Below, piece by piece: positions 1 through 13,100 of a stretch of DNA of 64,000 bases (positions are counted from its first letter, which is position 1; each line of letters begins with the position of its first letter). Location of the stretch: positions 34,636,501-34,700,500 of the forward strand of contig NC_133185.1 of NCBI RefSeq assembly GCF_049306965.1, given 5' to 3'. The notes below the pieces were generated by a model. The model was not told where the DNA came from, did no database searches, and saw nothing but the letters and a program-made list of their open reading frames with translations. Source of the DNA: Danio rerio (taxonomy: Eukaryota > Chordata > Actinopteri > Cypriniformes > Danionidae). A program made the translations under genes and the position numbers.

Positions 1-2880
1 CTTATTGTAAAGTGTTACCACAAAAAATACATATAACATAAATGCACATCAGTAACTAACTTTTTAAATCTATGTCCCTGTAAGAAAACATTGTAAATAA
101 TTGAAAATCTAGCGACCTCAATATTCGAACTCTTGGGAACAACTGTGGTCAGTTCACAGGACTGTGTTCTCTGGAATTCTCTCATGCTCATTTCAGTAAA
201 GTTGACTTGATTCCAACTCTCCTCAACGCTCACACCGGCGAAGATGCACCATGACGCTCCTCACCCCTTACTGCTGGCTCCCATTGAATATCAGTGAATT
301 AAGTTCTGGCTACTTTGACGCTCTCGCCGCTTTCAGTGTAAACACATCGATAATGAAAAGCTTTCAATTTACAGTGGTTTGATTTTTCAATTGTGGTGTA
401 AATAAATACAATTTTTAACCGTGTCAAAAACACCTCAGTCTCTTTAAATGAAAATGGGCTCTGGTTTACCTTGGTCCTCTCTAATCTAGTCTTAAGGTAC
501 CAAAACAAGCACCAACTCAAACAGCACTTTGCTGATCCTCAAACTACCACTTCCTCCTGTCTGAATCACTGACATGGAGTATTTAAAGCTGATTCCACAT
601 TATAATGACAAAATCCAATATTACGACACATCATCTCATGCACTTTTAATCATTTATCCTTGTTTGATATCGCAGCCCTCCATTATCATTGTAGAATGCA
701 GTCAAACATGCTTATGAACATGGAAAAACTGACACTGCTGGATTAGATTTTTCTGTTAGAATTTGTTTGTGCAGGAATATATTAAAAATATAACACCACA
801 GACAAACATACCTCTGCACCTGAAGGATGATGATCTGATATTGTGAACACGGGTGAACTGAAGGTAGCTAGATAGTCCATCTTCGTATTGGCCAAGGTTT
901 GAAAAGTAGTCCATCAAAAAAGTTTGCGCACACACAAGTAAGCTTTTGCCTTCTCTTTCTGGGAAATTCCTTCATAAATAAAATTAAAGGCGATTCAATC
1001 TGCAATGGCAACACCTGATAATAAGGGACTAAGCTGAAGGAAAATGAATGAATGAATTTAAAACTGTGTTACTGTTGCCATTTATGAAGCTAGGATTGTG
1101 TGTAAGGATGCCTGTGATCCTGTACATCCATAAATAGCGCAGGATGCATGCCAGGATTGCTGCATTGTACAAACGCAAAAACTAAAGGCACCTTCATACG
1201 CTGCTTTGCTATCTGTTTACAAAAAGTGATTGAAGTTGGGCAGAATCCATATTTTGCTTTGAGTTTGGCACATTAAAAAACTACCTTGTTTTGTCAAAAC
1301 CAACAGATCAGATCAAATTATGGCATATTTGAAAACTCAGACTGTTTCTAACAAACTGGCTGCATTTGTTTCCAACTTTTTAGAGCTGGCAGATACAACA
1401 CTAAATACACACAAAAAAAAAATTGACAAAGAGAAAATTTAATCCGATTTCACCTTTAAAGCCTTAGCGTTATCTTTAGTTCGGAGCTACAATAAATTAA
1501 AATGCAAAAAGGAAAAATCCAGCATCTGTAGTTTATGTATTATATTAAATGCTTTATTCTCATTGACAGATAAACATTGTAAGGCGTGCGTTTATTTTCA
1601 GATAAATGCACAGTTACAGTAGTTCCAATCAGGTTTAACCCATTACATGCCTTATGAATATGCAAACGATTTAGTCAGCCTGCAGTCAAAAAACAAGACA
1701 AAAGGCTTGCAAATGAGATTTAAAAAAAAGTCCCACACATGGGAGCTGTGACAAAACCTGACAAATATTTTGAAACACAACATCTAAACAATGTCTGTAT
1801 ATGTGACTGCTGTCCATGGAATTAGGATATAATGCACAGCAAAAAAATGTACTCTAATGCATTACCAATTCTGATGTGCCATTGTCCGTTATTACATACT
1901 GTAAATCAAGTTTAGGGTTGTTGTTTTTTGCAGGAACAGAGAGTGGGTATCGCTGTATCACTGAAACAATGCCGCAAGGCCCTGCTGTACTTTTCCTCAA
2001 GCACCTGCATAATTGCGTGAAACTCTGAGTTATCCATGACGGAGTGAAGGCAATAAAACGGGCCCCTGGCTGAGTAATTTGCTTCACCTTTCCAGAAGGT
2101 GGAAGCTTTGCTAGTTCCTCGAGGGTCTATTGAGTGAAACAGGCAGTAGGTGCTATCAAAACCGAAAACTGTTCTTCAGCTCTGGGTCGATTGCAGGAAT
2201 TTATTTGTTATTGATGCTCCCAAAATATTTGAATTTGGCACAACAGAGTTTGCACAAAATGACTCATCATTAACACCTTTGCTTTTGTCATTGACTGCCC
2301 GGATGCATTCTGACTGGCATGTGAAGTAACAGTTGGCTTTGTTTTGCCTGACGGTCCATTTTCACAGTCACACATAATAAATATTTAATGACAATATAAT
2401 TAGTATTATCATAATTTAAAATGCATTAAATGGTTAAACATTTGTTTGTCTTCCATAGACCTCTTTAAAAAAATACCGCTGTGTTATTACATCTTAAAAC
2501 TGTCCTATGGTGTGACTGTCTCAAGCATAAATTTAAAAAGAAAACCATACAATTACAATTATTAATAATACCGCAGGCCTAATTTTACAAGTGCCTATTT
2601 TAGTAAATGACATGTTGTATTTTATCCAAAACATAGGAACTTGATGCATTTTGTCACTGAAAGCCATATCCTCTGGTGTGACACTATTGTACGCTACATC
2701 AGCAATTCTTTAATTTAAAACATTACAAAATGTTAATTAGTTGAAGGACCCCATTCAAGATCATGTTTTGTCTCCGAATGTTTTACATGTTTAAGAACCA
2801 CTATAAAACTATTAAGTTTTGGTGTCCAAGAAGTCTTAAAATTTGTAGAGAGTGTAAAAAAATATCCTGGAGAGAAATAT
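1..2880. other. Intergenic stretch, no gene recognised
   Basis: AT-rich sequence with no convincing exon. It contains a SINE tail near 1 kb. A 42-codon reading frame on the minus strand (2037 down to 1912) starts at an ATG and encodes a charged, amphipathic-looking peptide, but I recognise no family and it has no clear splice donor. The first 20 bases resemble the terminus of a common zebrafish transposon. Confidence 0.5.
1001..1058 (+). repeat. 3' tail fragment of DANA/HE1-type V-SINE
   Basis: Shows the SINE 3' end: a decayed form of the block that reads 'gattaataaaggga' and 'ctaagccga' in the fuller copies here, followed by the (gaat)n tail. Only about 55 bases remain. Confidence 0.6.
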
Positions 2881-2885
2881 ATATA

Positions 2886-3326
2886 CACTACCAGTCAAAA
2901 GTTTGGGGTCAGTAGGATTTTTAAATGTTTTAAAATGAGCTTCTCCTGCTCACCAAGGCTGCATTTATTTAATCAGAAATATTGTGGAACGTTATTGCAC
3001 TATAAAAGAACTTTTCAAAAGGAGTTTATTATTTAAACAGGATTTTTCTGCTTCATTACTCCAGTCTTCAGAGTCACTCGATACTTCAGAATTCACTCTA
3101 TTAATATTATTATTTTTTACTATTATTATTATTATTATTAGTATTAAAATCAATGGCAGGAGTAATATATTCATTTAATACTACATACATCAAGAAAGCA
3201 GTTATTTAAAATTTATATAAATAACAATTTAACTTTTTTTTTAAAATACCGACTTGATGAACAGAATAATCTTCTTTAAAAAAAAAAAAGAAAAAAAAAC
3301 TGACCCCAAACTTTTCACTAGTAGTG
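2886..3326. mobile_element. Non-autonomous mariner-like element
   Basis: The left end reads CACTACCAGTCAAAAGTTTG and the right end is its near reverse complement (ending CTAGTAGTG). TA dinucleotides flank both ends (2884-2885 and 3327-3328), as expected for Tc1/mariner-type insertion. The interior is AT-rich and has no transposase frame. Confidence 0.7.
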
Positions 3327-3577
3327 TATATTTCATCATTTTCATATGTACATTTACTTTTAAGATAAGTGTGAAACAATGAAAATAAACTGCTCTCATG
3401 TTAAGAGTTAAGAGTTGTTTTTCTTCATTTTTGCTGTCACACCATAGGACATTTTTACAGGACAGTTTAGTAAAAAATATATATAAAATAAAAAAATAAT
3501 AATAATAATAAAATAATAAGAACTTAAAGAATTACTATTGTAACACTGCATTTTCTCAAACATCATACTTTCTTACT

Positions 3578-4035
3578 GTTGAAGTCGAAATTATTAGCCC
3601 CCCTTTTAATTTATTTCTCAAATGATGTTTGACAGATTCAGGAAATTTTCAAAGTATGTCTGATAATATTTTTTTCTTCTAGAGAAAGTCTTATTTGTTT
3701 TTTTCCGGCTAGAATAAGTGCAGTTTTAGGTAAAAAGAAAAAAAAAACATTTTAAGGTCAAAATTATTAGCTTTAATAATTAATAATTTGAGCTATTTTT
3801 TTTTTCGATAGTCTAACAACCATCGTTATACAATAACTTGCCTAATTTCCCTAACCTGCCTTAGCCTAATTAAGCTAGTTAAATGTCACTTTAAATGTCA
3901 CTTTAAGCTGAATGGAAGTGTCTTGAAAAATATCTAGTAAAATATAATTTCTTGTCATCATGACAAAGATAAAATAAATCAGTTATTAGAGATGAGTTAT
4001 TAAAACGATTATGTTTAGAAATTAGTTGAAAAGTG
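3578..4035. mobile_element. Degenerate DNA-transposon copy (family with 'aattattagccc' ends)
   Basis: The left end reads 'gtcgaaattattagcccccc'. The body shows the same blocks ('ttcttctagagaaagtctta', 'aagtgcagttttaggt', 'taacaaccatcgttata') as copies near 15.7, 28.5-29.5, 38.6-39.5 and 40.9-41.4 kb. The right terminus is lost. No coding capacity. Confidence 0.6.
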
Positions 4036-4504
4036 TTTCAAGGTTTTTTTCTTTCCATAATATGCATCAGATGTTTAACTAGTCTCTTCTCTGGGTGTTG
4101 TGTCTTATTGAACATTTCAGACTACATTGGGAAAAAAACACATTACCTTCATTGCAATGCAACCAAATCAGAGATGCTTTTGACCTTTTTCAGATAGAAT
4201 CTAGACCCCTATTTTTATCTCATATATTGTAAATTCTGAGAGTAGGCATGTTAACATGTCACTTATATAGATCTTTAATGACATTTAGATTTGCCTTTTA
4301 ACATCAATTAATCTGCCACTGACTCCATGACACACTGTTTAACTGATGAACAGACACATAACAGAGTTTGTCAAGCAACTCCCAGCTTTCGCTCTCCCAG
4401 TCGTTCTGAAGGCACAATTCATTAATCTAATAAAAGTGTTTGACAGTGACTAATGGATATTCTAGAAACTTCTGACCTCTCACACTAAAAAAAGATTATT
4501 TTTT

Positions 4505-4720
4505 TTTGACAACCTATAGGTAAGACTTTGTTTTGATGGTCCCTATTGTACATTTTGTTGACTAAAAGTTGCATTGAAACTTCATGCCAATTTATTCTCT
4601 TTTGAGTATTAGTAGACTGTCTGCTTAATATCTGCTGATAATGCCCCTTCAACACATTTAAGTGACATCATCATGTTCAAGCCACTTCAATTTAACTTAA
4701 TTATTTTTGTGTAAAGGCAA
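4505..4720. mobile_element. Partial copy of a DNA transposon (shared with 37.8 kb)
   Basis: Contains 'tttgttgactaaaagttgca' and 'gtagactgtctgcttaatat', which appear inverted in the fuller copy at about 37755-38066. No frame; one end is missing. Confidence 0.45.
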
Positions 4721-4768
4721 CATGAATGAATTGTGCAGTAAAACCCGGCATTTTTTTACAGTGCCCCG

Positions 4769-5547
4769 TAGGGTTGTTCGATTAATCGAAATCAAATAGC
4801 TATCGCAATTTGACAAGTTGCGATTAGTTAATAGCAAGACAATGCAATATAAAATATATGTATGTATATATGTAAATAAAAATAAAGAATAACATCTGAG
4901 GTAAAGTGCTTCAAAACCAGTCTGCTATAAGCTTTTGAAAATTAAACATGCTAGACTTTCTGCGATGGTGTCAGAGGCATCGCAGACACGGTACCGGTAA
5001 CTATGCCAAATTACTCGAGAATAAACAATAAACGAGACACACGAATCTTGTGTCACAACGTACATTTGTCATTTAAGATTCGCCATGACACACTACGTCA
5101 AGGAAATCCTGCCGAAATCGTGTGATCTGACCAGGGCTTTATAACTAGCCAATTGAGTGAGCACACTTTCATTCTGCCCAATCAGAATTGTGCAACTGAT
5201 CTACACCCACAATAACAACAAAAAAAAAGAAAACAAACAGGAAGGCGCTGACAAGTGTGATGATGGCGCCTGCTGCTTCAGAAGCATTAATAGACACAAT
5301 AATTTGAAAAAAACAGCATTTGTAAAATGGGAATATTTCGGTTTCAAAGTCAGAGACACTGAACAAAAATAGGAATATTTTAAGAGCTGTCGCAGAATTG
5401 TTGCCACGGCTTACAGATTATTATGCTAAAATTGAGCTTGAAGTAAATTAAAATCAGCTTGAAGCTTAAATTTAAATGTAAATCAAATTGCAATATCTGT
5501 CAAAAAAAAATCACAATTGGATATTTTCCCTAAATCGCACAGCCCTA
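4769..5547. mobile_element. Non-autonomous hAT-like element
   Basis: The left end TAGGGTTGTTCGATTAATCG and the right end (AAATCGCACAGCCCTA) form an imperfect terminal inverted repeat. Flanking octamers GTGCCCCG and GTGCTCAG agree at 6 of 8 positions, consistent with an old 8-bp target duplication. The short frames inside have no recognisable domain. Confidence 0.6.
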
Positions 5548-5596
5548 GTGCTCAGTGTGTCACTTCAATACTGTTGTCTTGACTTTATTGTGCATG

Positions 5597-6753
<1,157 letters not shown>

Positions 6754-7127
6754 TTCTGTATACAGTAAATATAACTGGACATTTTATCCGATTTCACCTT
6801 TAAAGCCTTTGGAATTGACTTGGATAATTTGAAGCCACAAAAATTATATGTATCACTTCCAATAAGCAAAAAGCTGTTTTGTTTTTATGTTTTGTAATGT
6901 TCAGAAACCATCATGGTTAATGCGGTAAAGTTGCAATGTTTTTGCTGTCATCTAGCGGTTGATCATAATGTAACATTTACTTCCCCCATAGATTACGCTT
7001 GGTGTTTTGACAAAAGATTCATAATAATTTTGAAAGGGTGTTTCGCTTTTTCACTCCAGCGTTTGTTGTAGTTGTCATTTCAGTTATTCCTCTTCTCTTG
7101 TCTTGTGAGCTGTCGAGAGACACAATC

Positions 7128-10100
7128 CTAAACGCCGGTCTTCTCCATGACCGTGGCTCCAACCTCAGAGTAGCCGAAGTCGTCGAGTTGTTGCTGTGCA
7201 GCGGAGGCCTGACTGTTCTCTTTCGGCTTAATGAAGTCTGTGTAGACGCACGGAAGAGGAATCACTTTTTCGTTGTCTGCAACTTCCTGAGTGCTCAGAG
7301 TAAACAGGTATTATTATTAACCAGGGGCCTGTTTCAGAAAGCAGGTTAAGTTAAAACTCAGAGTATTTTAACCCTGAAATGAGAGAAACTCTGGGTTTTC
7401 CGTTTCAAAATGGCAGGTTTGTTAAACTCGAGAAATCAGGGTAAGTCAAGCCTGTTTCTAAAAGAGAGTTAACTTTAACTCAGAGTCAGTTACTGTAGTA
7501 ACTTACTCTGTGAATCTAACCTCCGGAGCAGGTTTTATTCTCTAAACTCTGAGTTTCTGTCGGTCTCCTTCCCTTTTTAAAGATGAAGCGGTATTTCTCG
7601 CATTAGTCTTACATTTCCACCCACCTATTTTAGAGCTCATTTTGGAGATGTGCATAAAAAAAGATTGATGGAAACATCATGATTCACATAACTTTTGAAA
7701 ATACGCATAACATGTGCATAACTGAGTAGGTTAAACTTTTATTTGATAAGATGCACATAAACTACGAAGTGCACTTAACAAATTACAGTATGTAGGCTAC
7801 ATTAAAAAATGGTTTGTTAGAGATGATGAAAATGTGTGTGAAAGGACAAACCAGCAGACTGAGCACACTGCAGAACATCTTAAATGTTGTTTTAGTCATT
7901 CTAAAATGCCTTTACTGTTTCAGTATTAGTGTATATTTTTAATGACCTCCAAGCGTCTGGAGTGTGTCAAGATCTCCGCGTCTGGCTTCAAACGCCCCCA
8001 CGTGTTCATTGTGTGTCAATTGTCTTCTGAGGCGCAAGTACATTAATTAAATAAAAAATCATTGACGCAGCTTATTCTACCGCAGTAATTCTGTTTTTAC
8101 AGTTGATATTTGGCGCAAGTTAATCAGGAAGTGACGATTGTGTTCTCTTCGACTCTTTGGATAAAAACGCTGCTTTATTTTATTCCAGTGTTGCACAAAT
8201 TTATGTAATTTTGATGGAAACACAGCTCATGCCTACATTTTTGTCACACACAGAACAAAGTCACGCACGAGGCTTGTCCTTTTTTCATAAATTATTAGCT
8301 TAACCTTCGACATGTACTGTTAGAGATTAATGGGATTATTAAAAATAATTTTATTACTACTTACCTTCTTAATGTTATATCAACCTCTATCACTTGATCA
8401 ATAAAAAGGCAGACACACAACAAGTGCACTGTTAAATCTATTAAAACTGATAAAAGTGTATAAAAGTTTAGAAAAAAAAGTATAAACGTCACACATTACA
8501 TTACTTATTTTTTTATACTTAAATGTTTAAAAAACTTAAAATTAAGAATTAGGCATTAACTTGAGCAGCTGTTTTCCCACGCTGTCTCTGTTTCACTGAT
8601 GGCTGCTTCTTATTAAATATATACGCTCATATTTGCTATAACTTTGCATGAGCAGATCAAATTCAGCTGCAAGAAATGGTGATCTCTTTTTTTTAAGATG
8701 TTGCCATAGTCACTCGTAATGTCTGCGCTCCATTGATAATGCCTTTTTATAGTCACAATGCGCGCGCTTAACTCTGAGTTGGTCTACTCAAAGTCAAGGG
8801 GCCTGTGTCAGTAAGGAGGTTCAAACAACTCAGAGTTTAACCTGAACTCTGAGTTGATTTACCGAGAGATTAAAAACTCAGAGTTTTCGGTTTCAGAACA
8901 GCTGATCTGAGTTGGGTCAATCAACTTCGAGTAGACCAACTCAGAGTTAAGCGCGCACACCGTGACTTTAAAAAGGCATTATCAATGGAGCGCAGACATT
9001 AAGAGTGACTATGGCAATATCTTATAAAAGAGATCACCATTTCTTTCTCCAGCTGAACTTGATGTTCTCATGCAAAGTTATAGCAAATATGAGCGTATAT
9101 ATTTAAAAAGAAGCAACCATCAGTGAAGAAGAGACAGTTAGCGTGGGAAAACAGCTGCTCAAGTTAATGCCTAATTTCACTTTTTAAGTATTTAAATATT
9201 TAAGTATAAAAAAATAAGTAATGTAATTTGTGGCGTTTATATTTTTTTTCTAAACTTTTTTATACATTTATTAGTTTTAAATGATTTAACAGTGCACTTG
9301 TGTGTCTGCCTTTTTTATTGATCAAGTGATAGAGGTTAATATAACATTTAGAAGGTAAGCAGTACTAAAAATAATTTTTAGAAGGAATAATAATCCCATT
9401 AATCTAGTTACAGTGCATGTCGAAGGTGAATTTAATTTAATTATTTATTTAAAAAAGATAAGCCATTCTCGTAGTTTTTCTGTGTGTGACTAAAATGTAG
9501 GCAATAGCTATGTTTCCATCCAAATATATTGCATAAATTTATGTGCAAAACTGGATATTGCATAAAAGATGCGAATAAAATTCCATCCAACGAGTGAAAG
9601 AGAAAAAAATTGTCACTTCCTGATTAAACTGGCACCAAATATCAACAGTAAAAACAGAATTTACTGTGGTAGAAGAAGCTGCGTCAATTAATTCTTTATT
9701 TAGCCAAATTAATGTACTTGCCCCTCGATGTCAGAAGACAATGCTGAAACACAATGAACACGTGGGGGCATCTGAAGCCATGAGACGCGGAGACTCTTGA
9801 CACGCACCAAACATTCGGAGGTAATTAATAATATACACTAATACTGAAACAGTTAAGGCATTTTAGAATGACTAAAACAATATTTAAGACATGTTGCAGT
9901 GTGCTCAGCCTGCTGGTTTGTCCATTTACACACATTTTCATTATCATATGATCATGATCTTTTTTTTAATGTACATACTGTAATTTGTTCAGTAAAAGTG
10001 TTTCCATCGTAGTTTATGCGCACATTTTCTATCGAATAAAAGTTTATCCTACTCAGTTATGCGCGTTTTTATTTTAAAAAGTTATGTGCATCATGACGTT

Positions 10101-13100
10101 TCTATCAATCGTTTTTATGCACATATCCAAAATGAGCTCTAAAATAGGTGGGTGGAAACGTAAGGCTAAGGCGAGAAATACCGCTTCATCTTAAAAAAAG
10201 GGAAGGAGACAGAGAGAAACTCTGAGTTTAGAGAATAAAACCTGCTTCTGACCAGGTTAGATTCACAGAGTAAGTTACCACAGTAACTGACTCTGAGTTA
10301 AAGTTACCTCTCTTTCAGAAACAGGCTTGACTTACCCTGCTTTCTCGAGTTTAACAAACCTGCCATTTTGAAACGGAAAACCCAGAGTTTCTCTCATTTC
10401 AGGGTTAAAATACTCTGAGTTTTCAGTTAACCTCCTTTCTGAAACAGGCCCCAGGTGTGTTTAAAGAAAAACAACAACAACAACAAGGCCTCAGGAAATG
10501 ACTGCTTTCTTAACGTATTTTAGTGCCCGAAGGGAGCGGATTTTTCCAAATAAAAATAAACTTCAGGCTTATAAAATCTAGATTTTCACACAATACTATA
10601 ATATAATACATAAAACATGTTTTTTTTTTTTTTTTTACAATTTATGCATGACTTGCTTCTTGTTTTTATAAAAAAAATGACCCATTGCTTACTATATTAA
10701 AACTAGTACCCATGTTTTTGGCTAATTAATTAGTCTACAATCTGGAAAACCACAGTTTTATTACAGATGCCCAGGCCCGTAGCCAGCCTGGTGAAAGGGG
10801 TGGTTCTTTTATCTTAAAAAGTGGACCTTTTTGCAGTTATACGCCTCATTTTCTAGTTAATTACGAGATTTAAATAGATTTTAAGCTATATTTTATCTGG
10901 CTTAGCTTGTCGGATGCCATCATAACCACACTTTTTGATGTAGGCTGCCAAAAATATTCCCTAAAGATTTAGAATGAAGAGATTAATTAATTAAATTAAT
11001 TTCATCATATCATAAAAAATGAATATGTTTTAAACAAAATAAACAAGCCTATTGTCATTTATTAGGCAAATTCTTAATAAAAAAACTGACCAGCACATTC
11101 AACTTTTCTCGGTTAGGAAATTTGGCCATTTGAATTTGATAATAATAATAATAATGTAGAGCAAAGAAGCCCAAACTAGGGCCCGCGGGCCAAAGTTGGC
11201 CCATGGTAACCTTTGATTTGGCCCGCTGTCCCATCTAGGAAATGATGGGGAAGGTTGGGACAAATGCCTTCAACAGAGATCACCAGATCTAATTTCACAT
11301 ATTTGTGTTTGTTTGTTTGTTTGTTTGTTTAATTGTTGAGCTACAAAACAGCAAACCGAAATAAATACTTCAATTAAATAAATCAAATTTTGTAAAAATT
11401 TTAAAAGTAGGGCTGGGCGATATGGCAAAAATGAAATTTTGATGATTATTTTCCATATTTAATGACAATGATATATTTCGATACAAGTTGTTAATGCTTC
11501 CATATTTAAAAGAGTACCTCAACAACAATGACTGTAGCCTCAAAAATTAGAGGGTCCATTAAATGCCACAACATATTTTTAGCCAATAAATATTTCGGCG
11601 TCCAAAATTTTTATACATCTCGAACATATAGAATTCAATACATTTCAAAAATTCAATACATTTTAAATTTTCAATAAAATTCAATATCAACACACTTTTA
11701 GATTCCCATTATCGCACATTCGTGCTGTATGACTGGCTCTTAGATCAATAGTAAAAAAGTCTTGAGCTTATCATTGTTATTGACATAAATTTGATTCAAT
11801 ATAATATAATTTAAAAAAGACAATGCATTGAACTCCATTGAGGAATAAATAGGATTGTTTGTTTTAATTGCAAGAAGTTCATTGTAAAATGTATACATAT
11901 ATACTTTTTTTATATTAATAAATTGGGAATTTATCTCTGCAACTTTAATGTAATACCTTTGGCCCACCACCCTCAATTAAGTGGCCCTTCATAAGAAAAA
12001 TTTGGGCACCCCGATGTAAAGCTTCACAATTTTTCTAACCTCTCTTCTAAAAAATTTCAAAATGCATTAATATCAACAATAGATGAAATAGTATTTAAAT
12101 TAATTGTAATATGGGCCGCTTTTGGTGCTTCACACCTTTTTATTGCTCATTTTTTTGTTTCAAGAATAAGCTCCAAGATGTAGATAAAAGTAAACTGTTT
12201 TCTCTATTTAAAAACAATACACTAGTGAAAGATGCTGTCACTTACATCAGGTTGTGTGCTTTCTTGCACAGCTGATGTTGGACTCATGTAAAACAGTTGT
12301 TCGCATTGACCAAAAACTGATTAGCTAAAGCCACGACAGCCAACAGAGGATTCATCTTGGTCTTAAAGCCTTTTTCGATGGGTTATTGTCACTTGATAGG
12401 ATGGCATAGCAGTCAAAATAGGACAAATGAGCTCATGTATGGGAAAAATTCTGGACCTTTGTCTTTCGAACCACCTGAACCCCCCTGGCTACGAGCTTGT
12501 GCTGTGAATAATTTGTGTTTACACTGTAAAGAATGCTGGATCCCACACAATTCCTTCATGTTGTACTAACACAAATCAATTAATTTAACGATACCCGTTA
12601 ATTGTTTTTACAAATTTAAGTGGATTAAAAATTGAACAATTAGGTTGTCCCCAAAAAACTCAGTTTACACACAAGTAGTTTGAACAAGAAGCAACATTAT
12701 TTTTTGAGTGTAGAATACACTCTTTATCTATATTATCTACCTGATTGTGTACAAATATATTGCGCATATGTTTGTTAATGTTTTGGTTTTCGTTACCTGA
12801 TAATTTGCAGTGTCATTGTCTGCATCTGTGAAGTAGATTTCATACAGTTATTTACATAGATAAATACATTGATGAATAGATGTGTAGTGGCACACCTTTC
12901 GTGCACATACTTTGCAGGAAGTCTAACAACCATTGAAAAAAAGCGCAAAGAAATGCTAAAATTTACTGAAGAAATGCAAAACAAAAATACAAAGGTACAA
13001 TAAACTCGATAAAGCTTGGTCAATAAACTGTGTTGCTTCCAATGTCCATAACTGCAATCTGACCTAAACGTATAAACTAATGACATCGTGACATATTACT

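Noticed and set aside
15-520. Two minus-strand frames of 72-73 codons at the window start
   Set aside because: No recognisable domain and no convincing splice sites; AT-rich surroundings.
7038-7349. 103-codon plus-strand frame
   Set aside because: Antisense to the terminal exon of receptor A, which has a good acceptor, correct phase and homology to receptor B.
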